A DNA stretch of 64,000 nucleotides from Xenoacremonium recifei (GCA_012184525.1 WOFQ01000012.1:248001-312000), one strand, 5' to 3'; positions 34,401 through 46,852 are shown, counted from the first letter of the stretch. The notes: generated from the letters alone by a model not told the origin. Program-made: numbers and translations.

Positions 34401-35512
34401 CGGGAATTTTGCTAAGGGGTTTCCGGTTGAGTAGGGCAATTGTTGTTGGGGGAAGGGAGAAACTTACGCCAGAAGCTCCGTAGACAATTATGCAACTTCA
34501 AAAGTCGCTTATCAATAGCTGCCGGCACATCTGTGAGCTGAGCGTGTAGATCTGGCTCATCTGGGAAGCTGGAATAAAGATCCCCATCACTCCCTAAATG
34601 AGGTTCCAAAAGATGGGCGTCTTTGGTTCGATCTTGAGGGTACAGCGTTGATCTTGGATCGGGAAGTTGAGGTTCCTCTCCGGGAGCGTGGACAAGCTTC
34701 TCTTCGTAATTGCTGAAAGATTCGTTGAGAGCTTCGTACTCGGCCGAGCATGCTGGGTACGATTCTTGTGTTCCTCTTTCCTTCTGGCTTTGGCTGAAGG
34801 CAATTGTAGTCTGGGTTCCATCGTAGTCGGAAGCGGGGGCGGAAAAGACGCTTTGGACGAACGAGGTTCTGCTTGTGTTGGCGGAATGATTTGTTAATGA
34901 GGTAGGTGGTCGAGACACTTCGGATTGGTTGGCAGCTCTGGAGCGAACTGGGATATCGTCAATTTCCTCTTCGGGACCCTGTCCATCAAGGCCTCCTTGG
35001 CAGTGGATACTCGTACTCCTGCATCTTTTTGTAGATGGGTCTGGAAACTCGTTGGACGGTCTCTTAGGCCACTTTGGCCGGGAGATGATGCTGCTGGTCA
35101 CATCTTGGAGCACTTCAAGCAGGGCGGTCTGGAGAGCGGCCCGTTCCCTAGCATTGCGGGCGCCATGTGGGGTGGACGATCGACCCGTGGGTGTGGTGTC
35201 AGGGTCGCCGTTGGGCTTGATGACCCATTGCTTGAAGAGGTTCTGGGCTTGGAGTCGAAACTGCTTGATATGGTCCGTGAATCGGAAGTGGTCCTGGAAA
35301 TAGAGACGTTGGGAACGGTGGATGATCTCGTCGACACGCGCTTGCTCTTCGGAGCGCGACTGTTGTCTGCGCTTACTGGGCGAGACATTCGGATCGGGAA
35401 TATGTAGCCGCAGGCCAAATTCATCGTTGAGGGAGCACACCACCCTGTAGAAGTCCTCAATTGTTGCAGGTGAGCTGCCCCGAGACCTCGAGGTGGCAGT
35501 AGGGGGCGCCAT
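31421..35512 (-). CDS. RNA-dependent RNA polymerase of the RNA-silencing pathway
   Basis: Exons 35512..34468, 34411..33611 and 33558..31421 sum to 1328 codons (1327 aa). The eukaryotic RdRP fold is recognised by the C-terminal block: SLSKTQSTLTL, RAKDLGSHKVMNDGIGRMS, YQGRLGSAKGMWIID, DVLVARNPAHFASDIQKVKAV, the catalytic triad in SGGDYDGDRAWICWD (D946, D948, D950) and the QQNMLG segment. These enzymes make double-stranded RNA from aberrant transcripts for Dicer in quelling or meiotic silencing. The N-terminal 350 residues are polar and poorly conserved. The frame is open to 35605, but only a GTG lies there. ATG 35512 has a good context and is chosen. I cannot tell by eye whether it is the QDE-1, SAD-1 or RRP-3 type. 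Length is in the family's range. Confidence 0.93.
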
Positions 35513-36641
35513 GGCGTGGCAGCCACAGCAAGAGAGTGCGGCGACTGCCGCGGGGGGCCAGACTCGACACCTGGTGATTATGCTGGGATCTCGAGAGTCG
35601 GGCACTGGAGCGTTCCATCATGCTGTACCTATGGGGTCCTGTGTGAGGGATGCTGCGAAGAGAAGCGAGTCGAATGATCGAGGCACCGGCAGGCTAGCGA
35701 TTGGTGGTGGAGAGCGGGAAGGATGGCACCGCGCACCGCTGGCTCACAGTCTCAATCCCAAGCACCTGATGGGAAGGAAAGCTAAGAGAGCGGACGCAAA
35801 ATCGCGTGATGCGGGTTAGGAGACGGCCATGGCCATGGCTCCTATGAGACAGCAGTGCGTAGACGGTAATGATGATGATAGTGACAGGTTGAGCTAACTT
35901 GCCCAGTGCTGTCCAATTTGCCGTTGTGATGCGCCTTCCTCACCCCAGCTGTAGTCTCGACCGTACATCACACTGTCTCGCACTGTAAGAATGACTGTGC
36001 GGAATCCCTGCGAGAGCCTTGCCTCGACCCAAAGGGTTCCTCTCTCTCTATCTGGAGGAGACCCTCATTTAGATAAGAAATAACAGATTTAAGTGAAGAC
36101 ATCTTTAAAAATAAGACATTTTCTCAAATCAGGAGGTCAGGGATAGGAATGAGATCAAGTATAGGGTTTAGATCAGGTATCCATACCCGACATCTACGGT
36201 CGAGATGTTGAAGCTGTTAAAATCCAGCTGTACTTGATAGAGCGTGGTTTTCCGTGCGAATTGTGTGATTCCCCTGCATGCCAGGTCCCGCGCCTGTCTG
36301 GGCTGACCATCTTCCGACCAGATAATCCGAGATCCGGCCAGCCGCCCACAGCGCCTTTCCAGCCAATGGCCGGCCCGCTCGCGCAAGATCCGGGTACGTA
36401 CCGGCCGGGCTCGTCTGGGTCCTTTTGGATCAGGCTCAAAGCCGACTCGGACCCGCCATCTCACTTCACCAACGCCCATCCTTGAACTACTCCGTATATT
36501 TATCCCGGAATGGGCGTCTTCGGCGTTCGGCATTCGTAGACGCTGCATCTGCATCAAACACTTTGCTTCGTCAGACTGAACACGACCGCTCCTAGGCTTG
36601 TTTTTTATTTAGCAGCCGCGCAGCCGCCTACGCCCTCCACC
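35513..36641. other. Divergent intergenic region (RdRP / Zn2Cys6 factor)
   Basis: A shared 1.1-kb upstream region of two divergent genes. AT-rich sequence spans about 36060-36180. A TATA-like element precedes the right-hand gene. No gene of its own was seen. Confidence 0.5.
36495..36502 (+). promoter_or_regulatory. TATA-like element upstream of the Zn2Cys6 factor
   Basis: TATATTTA lies about 140 bases before the ATG at 36642. The intervening leader is not coding. Assigned by sequence and distance only. Confidence 0.35.
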
Positions 36642-39310
36642 ATGGCCGAGAATCCCAGCCCCGAGGAACGGGTCGCAATCGATGAGCTGACGCCCGAGGA
36701 AGCGAACCGCATCATCCACTCCCACCGCAAGGTGCGCTACGGTAAGGAAAGAGCTTCAATTGTGGCCATGCTATCTCAAGCCGTCGCTGACGCCCGTTTT
36801 CAGGAACTGCCTGCTGGCCTTGCCGTCAGAGAAAGGTCAAGTGCGACAACAAGCAGCCTTGTGAGAATTGTGTGAAGCGAGAACATCCTCGGTTATGCTC
36901 CTATAAGCCCAACCGGACCTCAACCGCCAAAAACGCTTCCACCACCTCTGAGGCCAGCCATCACGGCCGCAAGAGGACACTCTCCTCGCCGGATGCGCAT
37001 GATGCAAGCCGTAAACTGGAACGCCAGGACAGCTGGCCGCGCACCATCGGTACGGCCTCCTCGGAAACAGAGCCACTCCTGGAGCACCGGATCGCCTCAT
37101 CGCTAACAGCAACAATAGCCAGCATAGACGAGCCTGAGCCTTCTGGAGACAGATATTTGGGCCAGAACAGTATTCCGGCCTTGCTGCGCGAGCAGTCTTC
37201 GCCAATTAACAAGCACGACAGTGTTGACGTCCGCCACGACATGCGGTCCATCCTCGGCTTGGACACATCAGCCCCCTTCCCGCTGATGTCGTCCCATCAC
37301 CTTCAAAGAATGACACAGGATATCTCAAATGAGCTTCCATCCGACAGAGAAGTCATGAAGTGAGTCCTGTCCTCGAAAGAAGGGAGAAAATTTTCTTCCA
37401 TGTCTGAGTTTGCATTGACCACTCTGGACCCCCCTACCAGGCTCTTCCGAGCGTACAAGGAAATACCGCAACCTTTCTGGGGATTCGTCATGAACATCGA
37501 CGATCTCGAGGCCAAGCTGATGGTCTACCTCGAAGAACGTTCCCGCAATGCGACAAATGGCTCCCGGTCATCGAAACCCGTTGCTGCATCGTGGCTTGCG
37601 ATCCTTTTCGCGGTCCTCGCAGTCGGGTCGCAGTACCACGAATCTCCGTACCATATCCGTACCCGAGATTCCCAGAAGTACATCCAAATCTCCTTCCACT
37701 TCCTCCGTTTAGGAAATTTCCTCTTGAGGTAACATCGCTATCCAAATAACCAATCTACCGCTCTAACCAGTCTCCTAGGCCCTCCTTTGACTCAATCCAA
37801 GCCTTGCTTTTGACCAGTTTTGTGCTTCTAAACGACATGAAAGCCGAGGCTTCATGGGCATTGATGGGATTGACGTGTCGCTTGGCGCAGTCTCTCGGTT
37901 TGCACAGAATAACACACAATGAGAGTCGTGACAGCACACCGCCAAACACGCAATCGAAAGAAATTATTCGGCGAAGATTGTGGTGGAGCTGTGTCTGGCA
38001 TGACACCCTGACATCGCTGTCTTTCGACAGGTGCAATCCCTTCGAGCGATCAGCTGGGCTTGCTTAGTTACTGACGATGGGAATAGATGTCCAATGACCA
38101 ACTTCCCTTGCTGCGCGATCCCGGTCCTTTCAGAATCACCCGACGGCAGTTACGGCTATCTCGAAACGATGTACCACCTCATGGAGATCATATCTCGACG
38201 CCTCAACCCGGATGTTGTTGCTTCTTCCTCGTACACCCAAATTGTCGACAATTGCGAGGCGGTTGAGAGTCTTCGCACAAGGACGTCCCCGCAACTTCAG
38301 TTCAAAGACAGCTGCAAGACCGCGCTTGACCGTCTTCAACACTATGCCATCCGTCTACACACGTCGTTTGTCATCTCCGTCGCTTGCCGTCCGGCCCTCC
38401 GAAAAGATTGCGAGTTCGACCCGGATCAGAAGAAGACACTAGCCGAACGGTGTAAAACCAATCTTACGGAGACAGTTCGGATGTTTCTCGCGATGCACCA
38501 ACTATCAGCTATTCCTACACGAAGCTGGGCATTTACCTACCATGGACTCTCTTCAGCGCTCCTGCTCGGCATACTGTGCGAAACCAAGACAGACCCCGAG
38601 GTCCGACAATTGCAAGGGGACCTGATCGCAGCCCTCTCTGCAACCGCGGCAAAGGAGGCCAGCTCCCCGGAACCACACGTCATGACGACTGATAAGGACA
38701 TCGAACTTTCCGGGCCCCTGTGGCGCGCTCTGACTGCGCTCAAAAATATCTACGACCATGGATCAGTGGTGGGATCCAACCTGAAGAAGGAGGGGGAGTC
38801 ATCCGCTGGAGGCAGCGGCAACAGGACCCCCCTCAATCCATTTGTGCACAACGGCCAGTTCACCGTAAACAACAACGGTCAGTTCCGGAGCGTACCGCAA
38901 GGCCACGATCCTCGCGAGGATGCCGCACTGGCGATGGCGGAGATGCAGAATGGGGGCCCGTCGCTCCAGGACTTTGCTGGGTATGTTTGCGCTTCTCCTC
39001 TCTGTTTTCGTGTTACAACGTTCTAAAAACCCGGTTTCCAGGATGCCGTATGGCCAGCAGATGCCAGGTGGCCACCTCAACCTCGACAACATGGGGGCCC
39101 TGAGCGGCGTCGATCCCGCCCAGTACATGGCACCCATGGACCTCTACGAGTCCATCTGGGGCGGTAAGCAGAGCGCATTCTCCGTATGAAAATCCGCTGA
39201 CCTTTTGCACAGAATCCCCCGATCCGTGGAACACGGGCATGGACTCGCTCAACTTCGACTTCCTGGCCCAGCCGCCTCCGGGACAACCGCAACAGCAGTT
39301 TTACTTCTAG
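36642..39310 (+). CDS. Zn2Cys6 fungal transcription factor
   Basis: Seven exons, 36642..36741, 36804..37359, 37441..37728, 37779..38030, 38087..38980, 39042..39163 and 39213..39310, sum to 770 codons (769 aa). The first splice creates the DNA-binding cluster C37-x2-C40-x6-C47-x5-C53-x2-C56-x8-C65 (ACWPCRQRKVKCDN...). A short linker follows, then the fungal-trans regulatory domain with PYHIRTRDSQKY, ALMGLTCRLAQSLGLHR and RRRLWWSCVWHDTLTSLSFDR, the usual signature in that order. The C-terminus is Gly/Gln/Asn-rich with an acidic-aromatic end (DSLNFDFLAQ), a plausible activation region. Target genes cannot be inferred; it is divergent from the RdRP gene, but no functional link is evident. Nuclear. 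Confidence 0.87.
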
Positions 39311-40088
39311 GTTAAATTGGACGATACCCTCTATTTCAGGCGTGCAGGAGCTCAGTGGCCGAAGGATACGATGACGAAATTTACGGGACAGAGAATATGA
39401 AAAGAAACAGAAAAAAAATGAAGACGAGAAAGAAAATGACCATATTTGGCGATAGGGGCCTGGAATCGGGGGCAGGCGTATGAAGGACTGGCGACAACGG
39501 CAGGTTGCAAATTGCATGGACAGATTTTGAGCTTGGAAATAATGTGTTGAATGCTACTTAGTGACGATGAATTGACTGATAACATTGCCTTCTTTTTGCT
39601 CTACTCTGTGCGTTCAGTCATTGGATCATCAAGTCTTGTTCTCATTTACTCCCAAATGCCATCAGACTACAACCCCCAATGGTAAGGTGATATAGATCTA
39701 TAACCTAGATTGGAATACTCCACTGAGATCTCACAAGATCTATACATCTGAGTCTGGACAAATACTTGCATGATTTGACTCGTCCACGCCGGCAAGTTCA
39801 GCGCGTCGCGCAATCGTCAGGGCTCTCTTTGATCATCCAGCCACCCATCTGCGCACGCGCATCAAGGGGGATTCAGATCGCAACAGGCGCTGGAACAGGC
39901 GGTTACACACCAAAGTGATAAACCAGCTCTGGTCCCAGCACCACAGCGACGGTCAGTGCTCATCATCCGACTGCGGCCTCACTCGAGGAGCTTCGTAGTT
40001 CCGAACTGCGTTAAGACAGACAGTTGGCAGCGCAACACTTCGGCTAGCGAAGGAGACTAGTTTGATGAGAATCATGTTGTGGTGTTCT
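39311..40088. other. Convergent intergenic spacer
   Basis: Between the 3' ends of the Zn2Cys6 factor and RIO1. An A-rich stretch at about 39390-39440 probably belongs to the 3' untranslated region of the left gene. No gene seen. Confidence 0.5.
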
Positions 40089-41812
40089 CTATTTCTTCCG
40101 GCGCGATGTGCTGGCGACTATCTTTTTCTTTAGGTGCTTCGGCATCTTCTCTTTCCGCTTCTCGCGCTTCGCTTCCTTGACGGCTTGTTTGTGTTGCTAG
40201 AAGAGGTCAGTGAACATGTTAAGTGGATTGAAATCAGGGGTGTGTGTACCTTCTTCTCGTCCTTGTCTTCGAACCGACGTCCACGCGGCCGTCCCTTATC
40301 GAAGACACTTTCGTCGACATCGGAGTCGCTATCCAAGGACGCTCCCTCACCCGACTCATCGTCTGAGCCACTTGCTTCACCGTCTGCATCTTCCTCGGAA
40401 GCTTTGGGTGCGATGACCTGGTCGGCCAGCAGGTTGCTGTAGACAAGATCCGTCCCCTCACCCTTGTTCACCTTCTGCGCGTCCTTCTCGATGTCGTATA
40501 CTTGCTCTAGCGTCTGCGGGATGTATTGGTTGCGGAATACCTCATTGTCAACCTCCAACTGCGCAAGCTGATCCTCGCCTGCGACGGCGGGCCGCGTCTC
40601 GTACAGTCGGTCGACAGCATCAGCCATAGCGGGCTCCTCAACAGGGCCTTCCGAGGCTGTGATGAAGTTGAAGACAGTGCGGTCGGGGAGAGTGTCAACG
40701 TCTTTGCGACGGAAGAAATCGCCCACGTTCTTGATATCCATCCGCAGGAACTCGAGGGACCGCGGGTGGTCAGGCTCGACACTCTGCGACACATCGATGA
40801 TGTAAAGCTGATTTTTGTGGTAGAGGATGTTGTACTCGCTCAGATCGGCATGCACCAGGCGGCATACTTGGTACATCCGGCGCATGAGGCCCAGTAGCTG
40901 GACGTAAAGCCGCTGCCACTGTTGATCGATATCGTCGCCATGCAGCGTTGCGTCGCGCAGCCGAGGATACGCCCAGCCCTTGCGATCACCCAGGAAGCCC
41001 ATGACAAGAACATGGAGCTTCAGATTTATAGGCTCTGGACACGGGATGCCCGCAGCGTGAATACGGCGCAGGTTGCGAAACTCCTTCTCTGCCCACAGCT
41101 TGACCATCTTGCGGTTGTTGCCCTTGTCGAAGCCACCCTTGAAACGGTGCTCGCCGGTGATGTAACGCTCGCGGTCCTTGAAGCTCAGAATGGCCGTCTT
41201 GTACACCTTGATGGCGCGCTGGGTAGCCTCGCCGGTGCGATCGTCGAACAGCACCGCACCGTATACGTTGGCCTCCTTGCCTGTGCTGATGGCGCCGTGG
41301 ACCTCGCTGACGGAACCGCGGTTGATCATCTGCAGCAGGATCATGCGCGTGCGCTGGTCCAGCACCTGCTCGCTGGTGGCGCGGTTGGCCTTGTCCTTAT
41401 CCTTGTCCGTATCTTGCTTGACGCTGTCGAGGCGGATCTTGGCGGCGTGCTTCGAGAGGGCCGAGATTTGGTCGTCGACGCTGGCGAAGGTATTCGCAGC
41501 CGGCTTCTGCTGGTTCGATCGAGGGAGGGCGATGCTGTCGGAGGCATCGTGGAGCTGCCGTTGGCGGTTGTAAGACTTGGTCAAGTCTCCGGCCTCGGCA
41601 GCCCATTCGTCGTCGTCTAGCGCCTCGTCATCGTCGAAGATGTCGTCCAAGTCCTGGTCGTCCTCGTCGTCTGGCAGCGGCGCGCCTCGAGGCATGCGGA
41701 TCTCGGGAGGGATCTCTTGTGTTTGTTCGTAGCCCTGGCTGGCTGTGTATGTGAATGGAGGCTCATGGGGAGCTGCGGGCGAGGCCGCGCTCGTGCTGTC
41801 TGGGCCGCTCAT
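40089..41812 (-). CDS. RIO1: RIO-type serine/threonine kinase Rio1
   Basis: Exons 41812..40250 and 40196..40089 give 556 aa. This is the atypical kinase/ATPase required for late 40S ribosomal subunit maturation (release of Nob1/Pno1 in yeast) and found in cytoplasm and nucleus. The RIO1 nucleotide loop STGKEANVYGA is at 176-186, the catalytic lysine K202 in RAIKVYK, the catalytic loop HADLSEYN with D323, and the metal-binding aspartate D340 in YIIDVSQSVE. The N-terminus has the acidic DDEDDQDLDDIFDDDE stretch. The second exon supplies the expected Lys/Arg-rich end KQAVKEAKREKRKEKMPKHL. The open frame continues through the intron to a different end at 40130, so the splice is needed to obtain this conserved tail. 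ATG 41812 is the first ATG in the frame. Confidence 0.96.
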
Positions 41813-42636
41813 TGTGTGTGTAATATGCAGAAGAAGCTGTTTGGGGTTTTCCAAAATTTCTGTGCCACTACAGAGCCGTCGCGGGGTTTATCTTATCGTC
41901 CAGATTTAGTGGGGGTTGTCTTAGTGAGTCACCAGTGACGAGGGGCAAATTTCATCATTCATGCTCATACTTCATCAAAGTGAGCAGTCCTCAACCGTCA
42001 TCGACTTCTTAACCAGTTTCAGCAGGAGAAATCATCTTGTCGAAGAAAATGAGTCTTGCATAGCCTCGCTAGTGCTTATGCTCAATGTTAAGTTTGAGTC
42101 ACGCGCAGTCATCGTGCTGCGCGATCTCAAGCATGAGTCGATCATAGTTTTGCATTCAGTAGAATCCACCCAACCAGGCTCGTTCAAACCTCTCAACTCT
42201 TCCATCAAGTGTTTCGATGGTTTTCCCAATTGAGACAGTTCATTCTAAGCAAACTCATCTCAAATTTCGAGCTCTGGCTCACGACTCTCTTCATCAGCAA
42301 TGAAGTTCTCATGCGCCCACATATTTAGTAGCACCACTACTGGGTGGTCTCACAAGCCATCTCAAAGTCTCCCTTACAGCAGAATTCTGCAGCGTTTAGA
42401 TCTCCAAGGGTTATGACAACGCCAGTTGTTCTATTTCTATTTATTTTGATAACGAATCTAACGAAATTTTGTGGTAAATGCATGCTACCTATGCCACACA
42501 AACTCATTTCGGCATATATGGTTGTGTTGAACTGTCAAACGCTTAAGCAGATCCCTGATCATCAACTATATCCCTGATCATCCACCCAAGCCAATAACCT
42601 TAGCAGATCCTCATCCTATCCAAATCTTTTCCTTTG
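41813..42636. other. Intergenic, no supported gene
   Basis: Promoter of RIO1 at the left and 3' flank of the aspartic protease at the right. Short open frames only. No RNA gene recognised. Confidence 0.5.
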
Positions 42637-44056
42637 TCACGCTTTGTTGGCAAAGCCTACCGACTTGGACCGGATGTCAAAAGCCACGTACTGTGCTTTC
42701 AACGCCACGTCCCCCAGAATTGAGAATCCAATGCCATCCGACGACTGAATCCCGCCCCAGCACTGGTTCTTACTGAACGCTCCGTAATTCAGATATTTGC
42801 CTGCAATGACCCCCCGATATACCCCTACTCCGAACGTAAAGTCTGGCAGAGTCGCAGTGCAGGGGAAAGTCATCATGCCCTGAAATGGATCAAACGACGC
42901 GCCAGATACCTCCTTATAATAGGCGTCGACAATCGCCTGCGGTGCCAACAGCAGAGAGGTCCCCGTGTCGACAATGGCCGGCCACGAATACGTTTTGTAC
43001 GATGCGTTACCCACGCGATAACCGCCCACAGCAACCTTCCAGAAGGGAGTATTGCCAATGACAGGGGTCCACGAAAGGGCGCCCGTGAATTTGGTGCGGT
43101 CAACGAAGCCAAAGTCATAGCTGCCCGGTTTATCGGCGTGTAAGTCCACAGCGAACAGCGGCAGCGCGAGGTGGCTCTGAACATTGTCGAAGTATGTCTT
43201 CTGCTGCGTAGGCCGCACACTATTAGCCGTGTCAAAAGCCATGCCGATGATTCCCGACGCAAATTTGTCGGCGGCAATATCGGGTGAGACTTGGATCGCT
43301 GACTGCACGGCCTGGGCTTCGACGAACGTGGTGCCGAGCTGCACGCGGTCGGTGTAGACGATGCCGTTTGCTCCAGAGCCGTCGCCGTAGAGGATGCTCC
43401 AGATCTGGCCCGGGAGTCGCTTGCTAGTGCGAGATGCACCGGGATCGTAGAGGGAGTGACCATTCGCCGATGGGGGATATGTATCGGTCGAAAATGACCA
43501 TCTGTATCAGGTTAGATGCAGTCTACAGTGAGAAACAGAGTAGTCCTACAGGTCAGAAGAGCCCGTATCGAGGTTAAGGTAAGTTTTCTGTCCAGGCGTG
43601 CCTATATTGACGGGGATCACGTATTCCGAGTCGTAGCTGGGATCGGGGATTGCCGCGACCGTGCCGGTTCTTGAAGCTAATAGCTGTCAATTTGGGCTTT
43701 TGAATCGGCAATTTGAGGAACTCACATTTCGAAAAGAAGCTCTGGTATTTCGCATTGAGCGTTGGGTTTGTTTTCACGGCTTCTTCCATCCCTGGTGGTG
43801 CTTTGTCCGAGTATCTGGCGTAAGCTTTGAGCAGCGCCCCTGGGCCATCGAGTGGTTCATAGTTGGGGTTCGATATCTGCGCCACGGTAAATTCTGCCCC
43901 GGACGAATTATCCCTCTTTTCAAAGTCGTTGTGCTTCTTGTCGTTTATGTCGGGAACGAACCCTCCGCTTCCACTTGTAAGATCAACATCTTCGGAGCGA
44001 AGGGGCCCTGCACTGGTGAAATGAGCCGCTGCGAACAAAGCTATAACAAATCTCAT
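42637..44056 (-). CDS. Secreted pepsin-like aspartic protease (family A1)
   Basis: Exons 44056..43726, 43676..43550 and 43501..42637 sum to 441 codons (440 aa). MRFVIALFAAAHFTSA is a signal peptide. A propeptide with KR-type processing potential (EKRDNSS) follows. The mature enzyme begins near TAAIPDP-like TVAAIPDPSYDSEYVIPV. The two catalytic aspartates are D147 in DTGSSDL and D331 in VDTGTS. The flap-region sequence WSILYGDGSGANG and the ending FSILGDVALKAQYVAFD are typical of aspergillopepsin-like acid proteases. Intron 2 interrupts the first DTGSSDLW motif, where many fungal A1 proteases also have a splice site. Length fits a secreted enzyme with no GPI tail. Role: extracellular protein digestion at acid pH. 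Confidence 0.94.
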
Positions 44057-45829
44057 TGTGTTGGATGACTAGAATCTGCAGAGAACAAGGCCTTGCCCGC
44101 GAGGCGATCTCGTGTTTCTATAATACGCGCCCTCCGCGTTCTAGGCGTCTGAGACAAGACATCGCAGGAGCATTCCGACATTCCTTCTCGACGCTGGTTA
44201 CTGTCTTCTTCGAGACGATCTTAGGGCTATTCGATCCTTCAAAAAAGTCTTGCAGGTACCTAAAAATGGCCTCAATTGCACACCTATATATCCATTTATC
44301 AACTTCACATTGATCAAGCCTGAACCTCTGAAATCGTGGCCCCCAAACTGAGATTTTGCTTGTCCGCTGCTTTCGAGGGTGGAAGCGAATGAGCTGGACT
44401 GAGATTCTCCTTGTACGGGACTGGCGTCATGGAATCTAAGACATTTCTGAACCAGAACTTTCATTGGGCATGTTTTCAAGTGCCGAATATCTTTATTTCG
44501 ATCTTCGTTTCATAGTGGATGCTGGAATGAGACCTCGGCCTAAATTCAAGGGTTGAGGAATGAATATAGTCGTATGGATTTTATGGGGGTTAAGCTCTCC
44601 AAGCCGTTGGTTGATATTGTTAATATGCAATATTTCCATCAAAAATGATATATTGAATTTACGTTTGATCGAGCAGGTGAAATTTTGACGTTTGAAGGCG
44701 TGTGGGTGTTGGAGCGGAGGCGGAGACTTTCGATATCTTGGACTGTCTGAAATGGTGGTTATAGTGTCCGAAAGCTCTATCTCTTGTTCCTAGGGCTTCA
44801 AATTCTGGATAACCTTATCCTGATTTCAACTCCTCCGATAAAGATATACAGATTCATGTGAGAGTTATCACCGAAGTAGAGGTATACCCTATCGATTCCT
44901 CCAAAGACACCCAGCTCAAAGGACACCTCATAACGAAAAGGGAAATTACTCCCAATCTATGCCCGGTGATTACAGGCAAGTGGAGTACAAAGTGTAAACA
45001 TCTGAGCTACATGATCGGTCCAAGCCGAATTTTGTAAGTGCCCTAATACAGAGACACGGACGTCGAAGTTAACACGCGAAGTATATTGGTGGGGGTTTCA
45101 TTAAGAAACGATTTGCTCAAGACGATGGTTTTGGCGAAAAAGAAGAAGATAAGGGGTGGGCAAAATTGAAGGTTACAACCTACGAATTAGAGGAATACAT
45201 CAATGATTTTGTCAACGTTGAACCTTAAGGCCGCAACTGAATACCAACGGATGACCGCTATCTACTTGTTCCAGCATTATTACCGGTCTTATACTCGGCC
45301 GTCGATATTGGGGCCGGTTTCTTAATAACGCTGATAGTTGAATCTTTGGGCTCATCTTTATTTGATATCCAAAACTTACCTGGACGTCGAGCATACCCAA
45401 GGTCGAGAACGAAAGGGACCCATTTGGTTTGCATCCTAGGGCTCAAATGAGATACCAGTTATCTTGTTATGATGAGAATTCTGACGCAATAAAATCTCAA
45501 CTCATCCATCACTACTATGACAGTAGCTGAAATTACACAGACGTCTTGTGGTGGTTGATGAATGACTCCCTCTACGCTCGGCGGTGGTCTAGGGTAGGTT
45601 GACATCATCAGGGCAACCCGCTTTTCGTCCCTCGGCAGATTTCCCCACATTTTCGGGACAGGCAACGGCAACCTTATTCCCAGGCGGTAAGACGCAGGTG
45701 GTGCCAGAGGAGCATGGTCAGAGAAGGGAAAGAGCGACCAGACGATGGGGGCAAGCTCCAGTGCAATTAATAATCCAGCAAGGCATACATCACTATAAGG
45801 CATCACCGGCTTGCGTCCTCCCCTCAGCT
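44057..45829. other. Divergent intergenic region, AT-rich in the middle
   Basis: Upstream sequence shared by the protease (left) and the NmrA-like gene (right). It is distinctly AT-rich at about 44510-45450 compared with the genes around it. No gene with domain support. A TATA-like CTATAATAC at about 44117-44125 lies 60 bases from the protease start on its upstream side. Confidence 0.5.
44117..44125 (-). promoter_or_regulatory. TATA-like element of the aspartic protease gene
   Basis: On the minus strand this reads GTATTATAG, about 60 bases before the ATG at 44056. The position suits a core promoter with a short leader. Not tested. Confidence 0.4.
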
Positions 45830-46852
45830 ATGTCCGATCCGCCACAACCGCAATCCCAGCCAGAGACACCTCCTCTCCAGCTCTCGTTTGCGAACCTGCG
45901 TGCTCTGGACCGCCTCAACAGCCCCTACCCCGACATGACGGAGAGCGTGCTTGTGCTGGGCGCCGGCGAGCTGGGCCTGGCAGTGCTCGAGGCGCTGGCA
46001 CGGCATCCACGCCGGCCGCACACCAAGATCACGGTGCTGCTGCGCCAGGCGACGTTGGACTCGGCGGCGCCCGAGAAGAAGAAGCTGACGCAGCATATGC
46101 GCGCGCTGGGTGTCGAGACGGAGGCCGCCGACGTGGTGGCCGCGCCGACAGACGAGCTGGCAGCCATCTTCGCCAACTACGACACACTGGTGTCGTGCAA
46201 CGGCATGGGCCTGCCGCCGGGCACGCAGCAGAAGATCACGGATGCGGCGCTGCAGGCGGGCGTGCGGCGGTACTTCCCGTGGCAGTTTGGCATGGACTAC
46301 GACGCCATCGGCACGGGCAGCTCGCAGGACCTGTTCGACGAGCAGCTGGCCGTGCGGCGAACGTTGCGGGCACAGACGGCGACGGACTGGATCATCGTGT
46401 CGACGGGGCTCTTCATGAGCTTCCTGTTCCGGGCGGATTTCGGCGTGGTGGACCTGGGCCGGCGGACGGTGCGCGCGCTGGGCAGCTGGGACACGGAGAT
46501 CACCCTGACGACGCCGACGGACATCGGCCGGGTCACGGCGGACCTGGTGCTGGATGCGCGGGACGTTGCGCGCCAGGTGGTGTACACGGCCGGCGACACG
46601 CTGTCGTACGGCACGCTGGCAGACCTGCTGGACGAGCACTTCCACACGAAGTTCCAGCGCGAGCTCTGGGATCAGGATGAGTTGCAGCGGCGGATGGCCG
46701 AGGACCCCAACACGATGGTCAAGTACCGGGACACATTTGCGCAGGGCCGGGGCGTTGCGTGGGATAAGGCGACGACAGTGAATGCGCAGCGAGGAATCCA
46801 GATGACGGACGTCAGGACATATCTAAAGGAGATGGATGTGAAGCTCGGCTGA
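45830..46852 (+). CDS. NmrA-like / isoflavone-reductase-like NAD(P)-binding protein
   Basis: A single exon of 340 aa. A Rossmann dinucleotide-binding motif, LVLGAGELGLAV, lies at about 41-52. It continues with ITVLLRQ, VSCNGMGLPPGTQQKITDAALQAGVRRYFPWQFGMDYD and a C-terminal half with DWIIVSTGLFMSFLF, the order seen in fungal NmrA/PCBER-type atypical short-chain dehydrogenases. Such proteins are either NAD(P)H-dependent reductases of small aromatic compounds or redox-sensing regulators that bind NAD(P) without turnover; I cannot distinguish these. The frame is open back to 45599, but only a TTG lies there, so ATG 45830 is chosen. GC content is clearly higher than in the AT-rich spacer just upstream. 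Confidence 0.83.
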   Translation: MSDPPQPQSQPETPPLQLSFANLRALDRLNSPYPDMTESVLVLGAGELGLAVLEALARHPRRPHTKITVLLRQATLDSAAPEKKKLTQHMRALGVETEAADVVAAPTDELAAIFANYDTLVSCNGMGLPPGTQQKITDAALQAGVRRYFPWQFGMDYDAIGTGSSQDLFDEQLAVRRTLRAQTATDWIIVSTGLFMSFLFRADFGVVDLGRRTVRALGSWDTEITLTTPTDIGRVTADLVLDARDVARQVVYTAGDTLSYGTLADLLDEHFHTKFQRELWDQDELQRRMAEDPNTMVKYRDTFAQGRGVAWDKATTVNAQRGIQMTDVRTYLKEMDVKLG

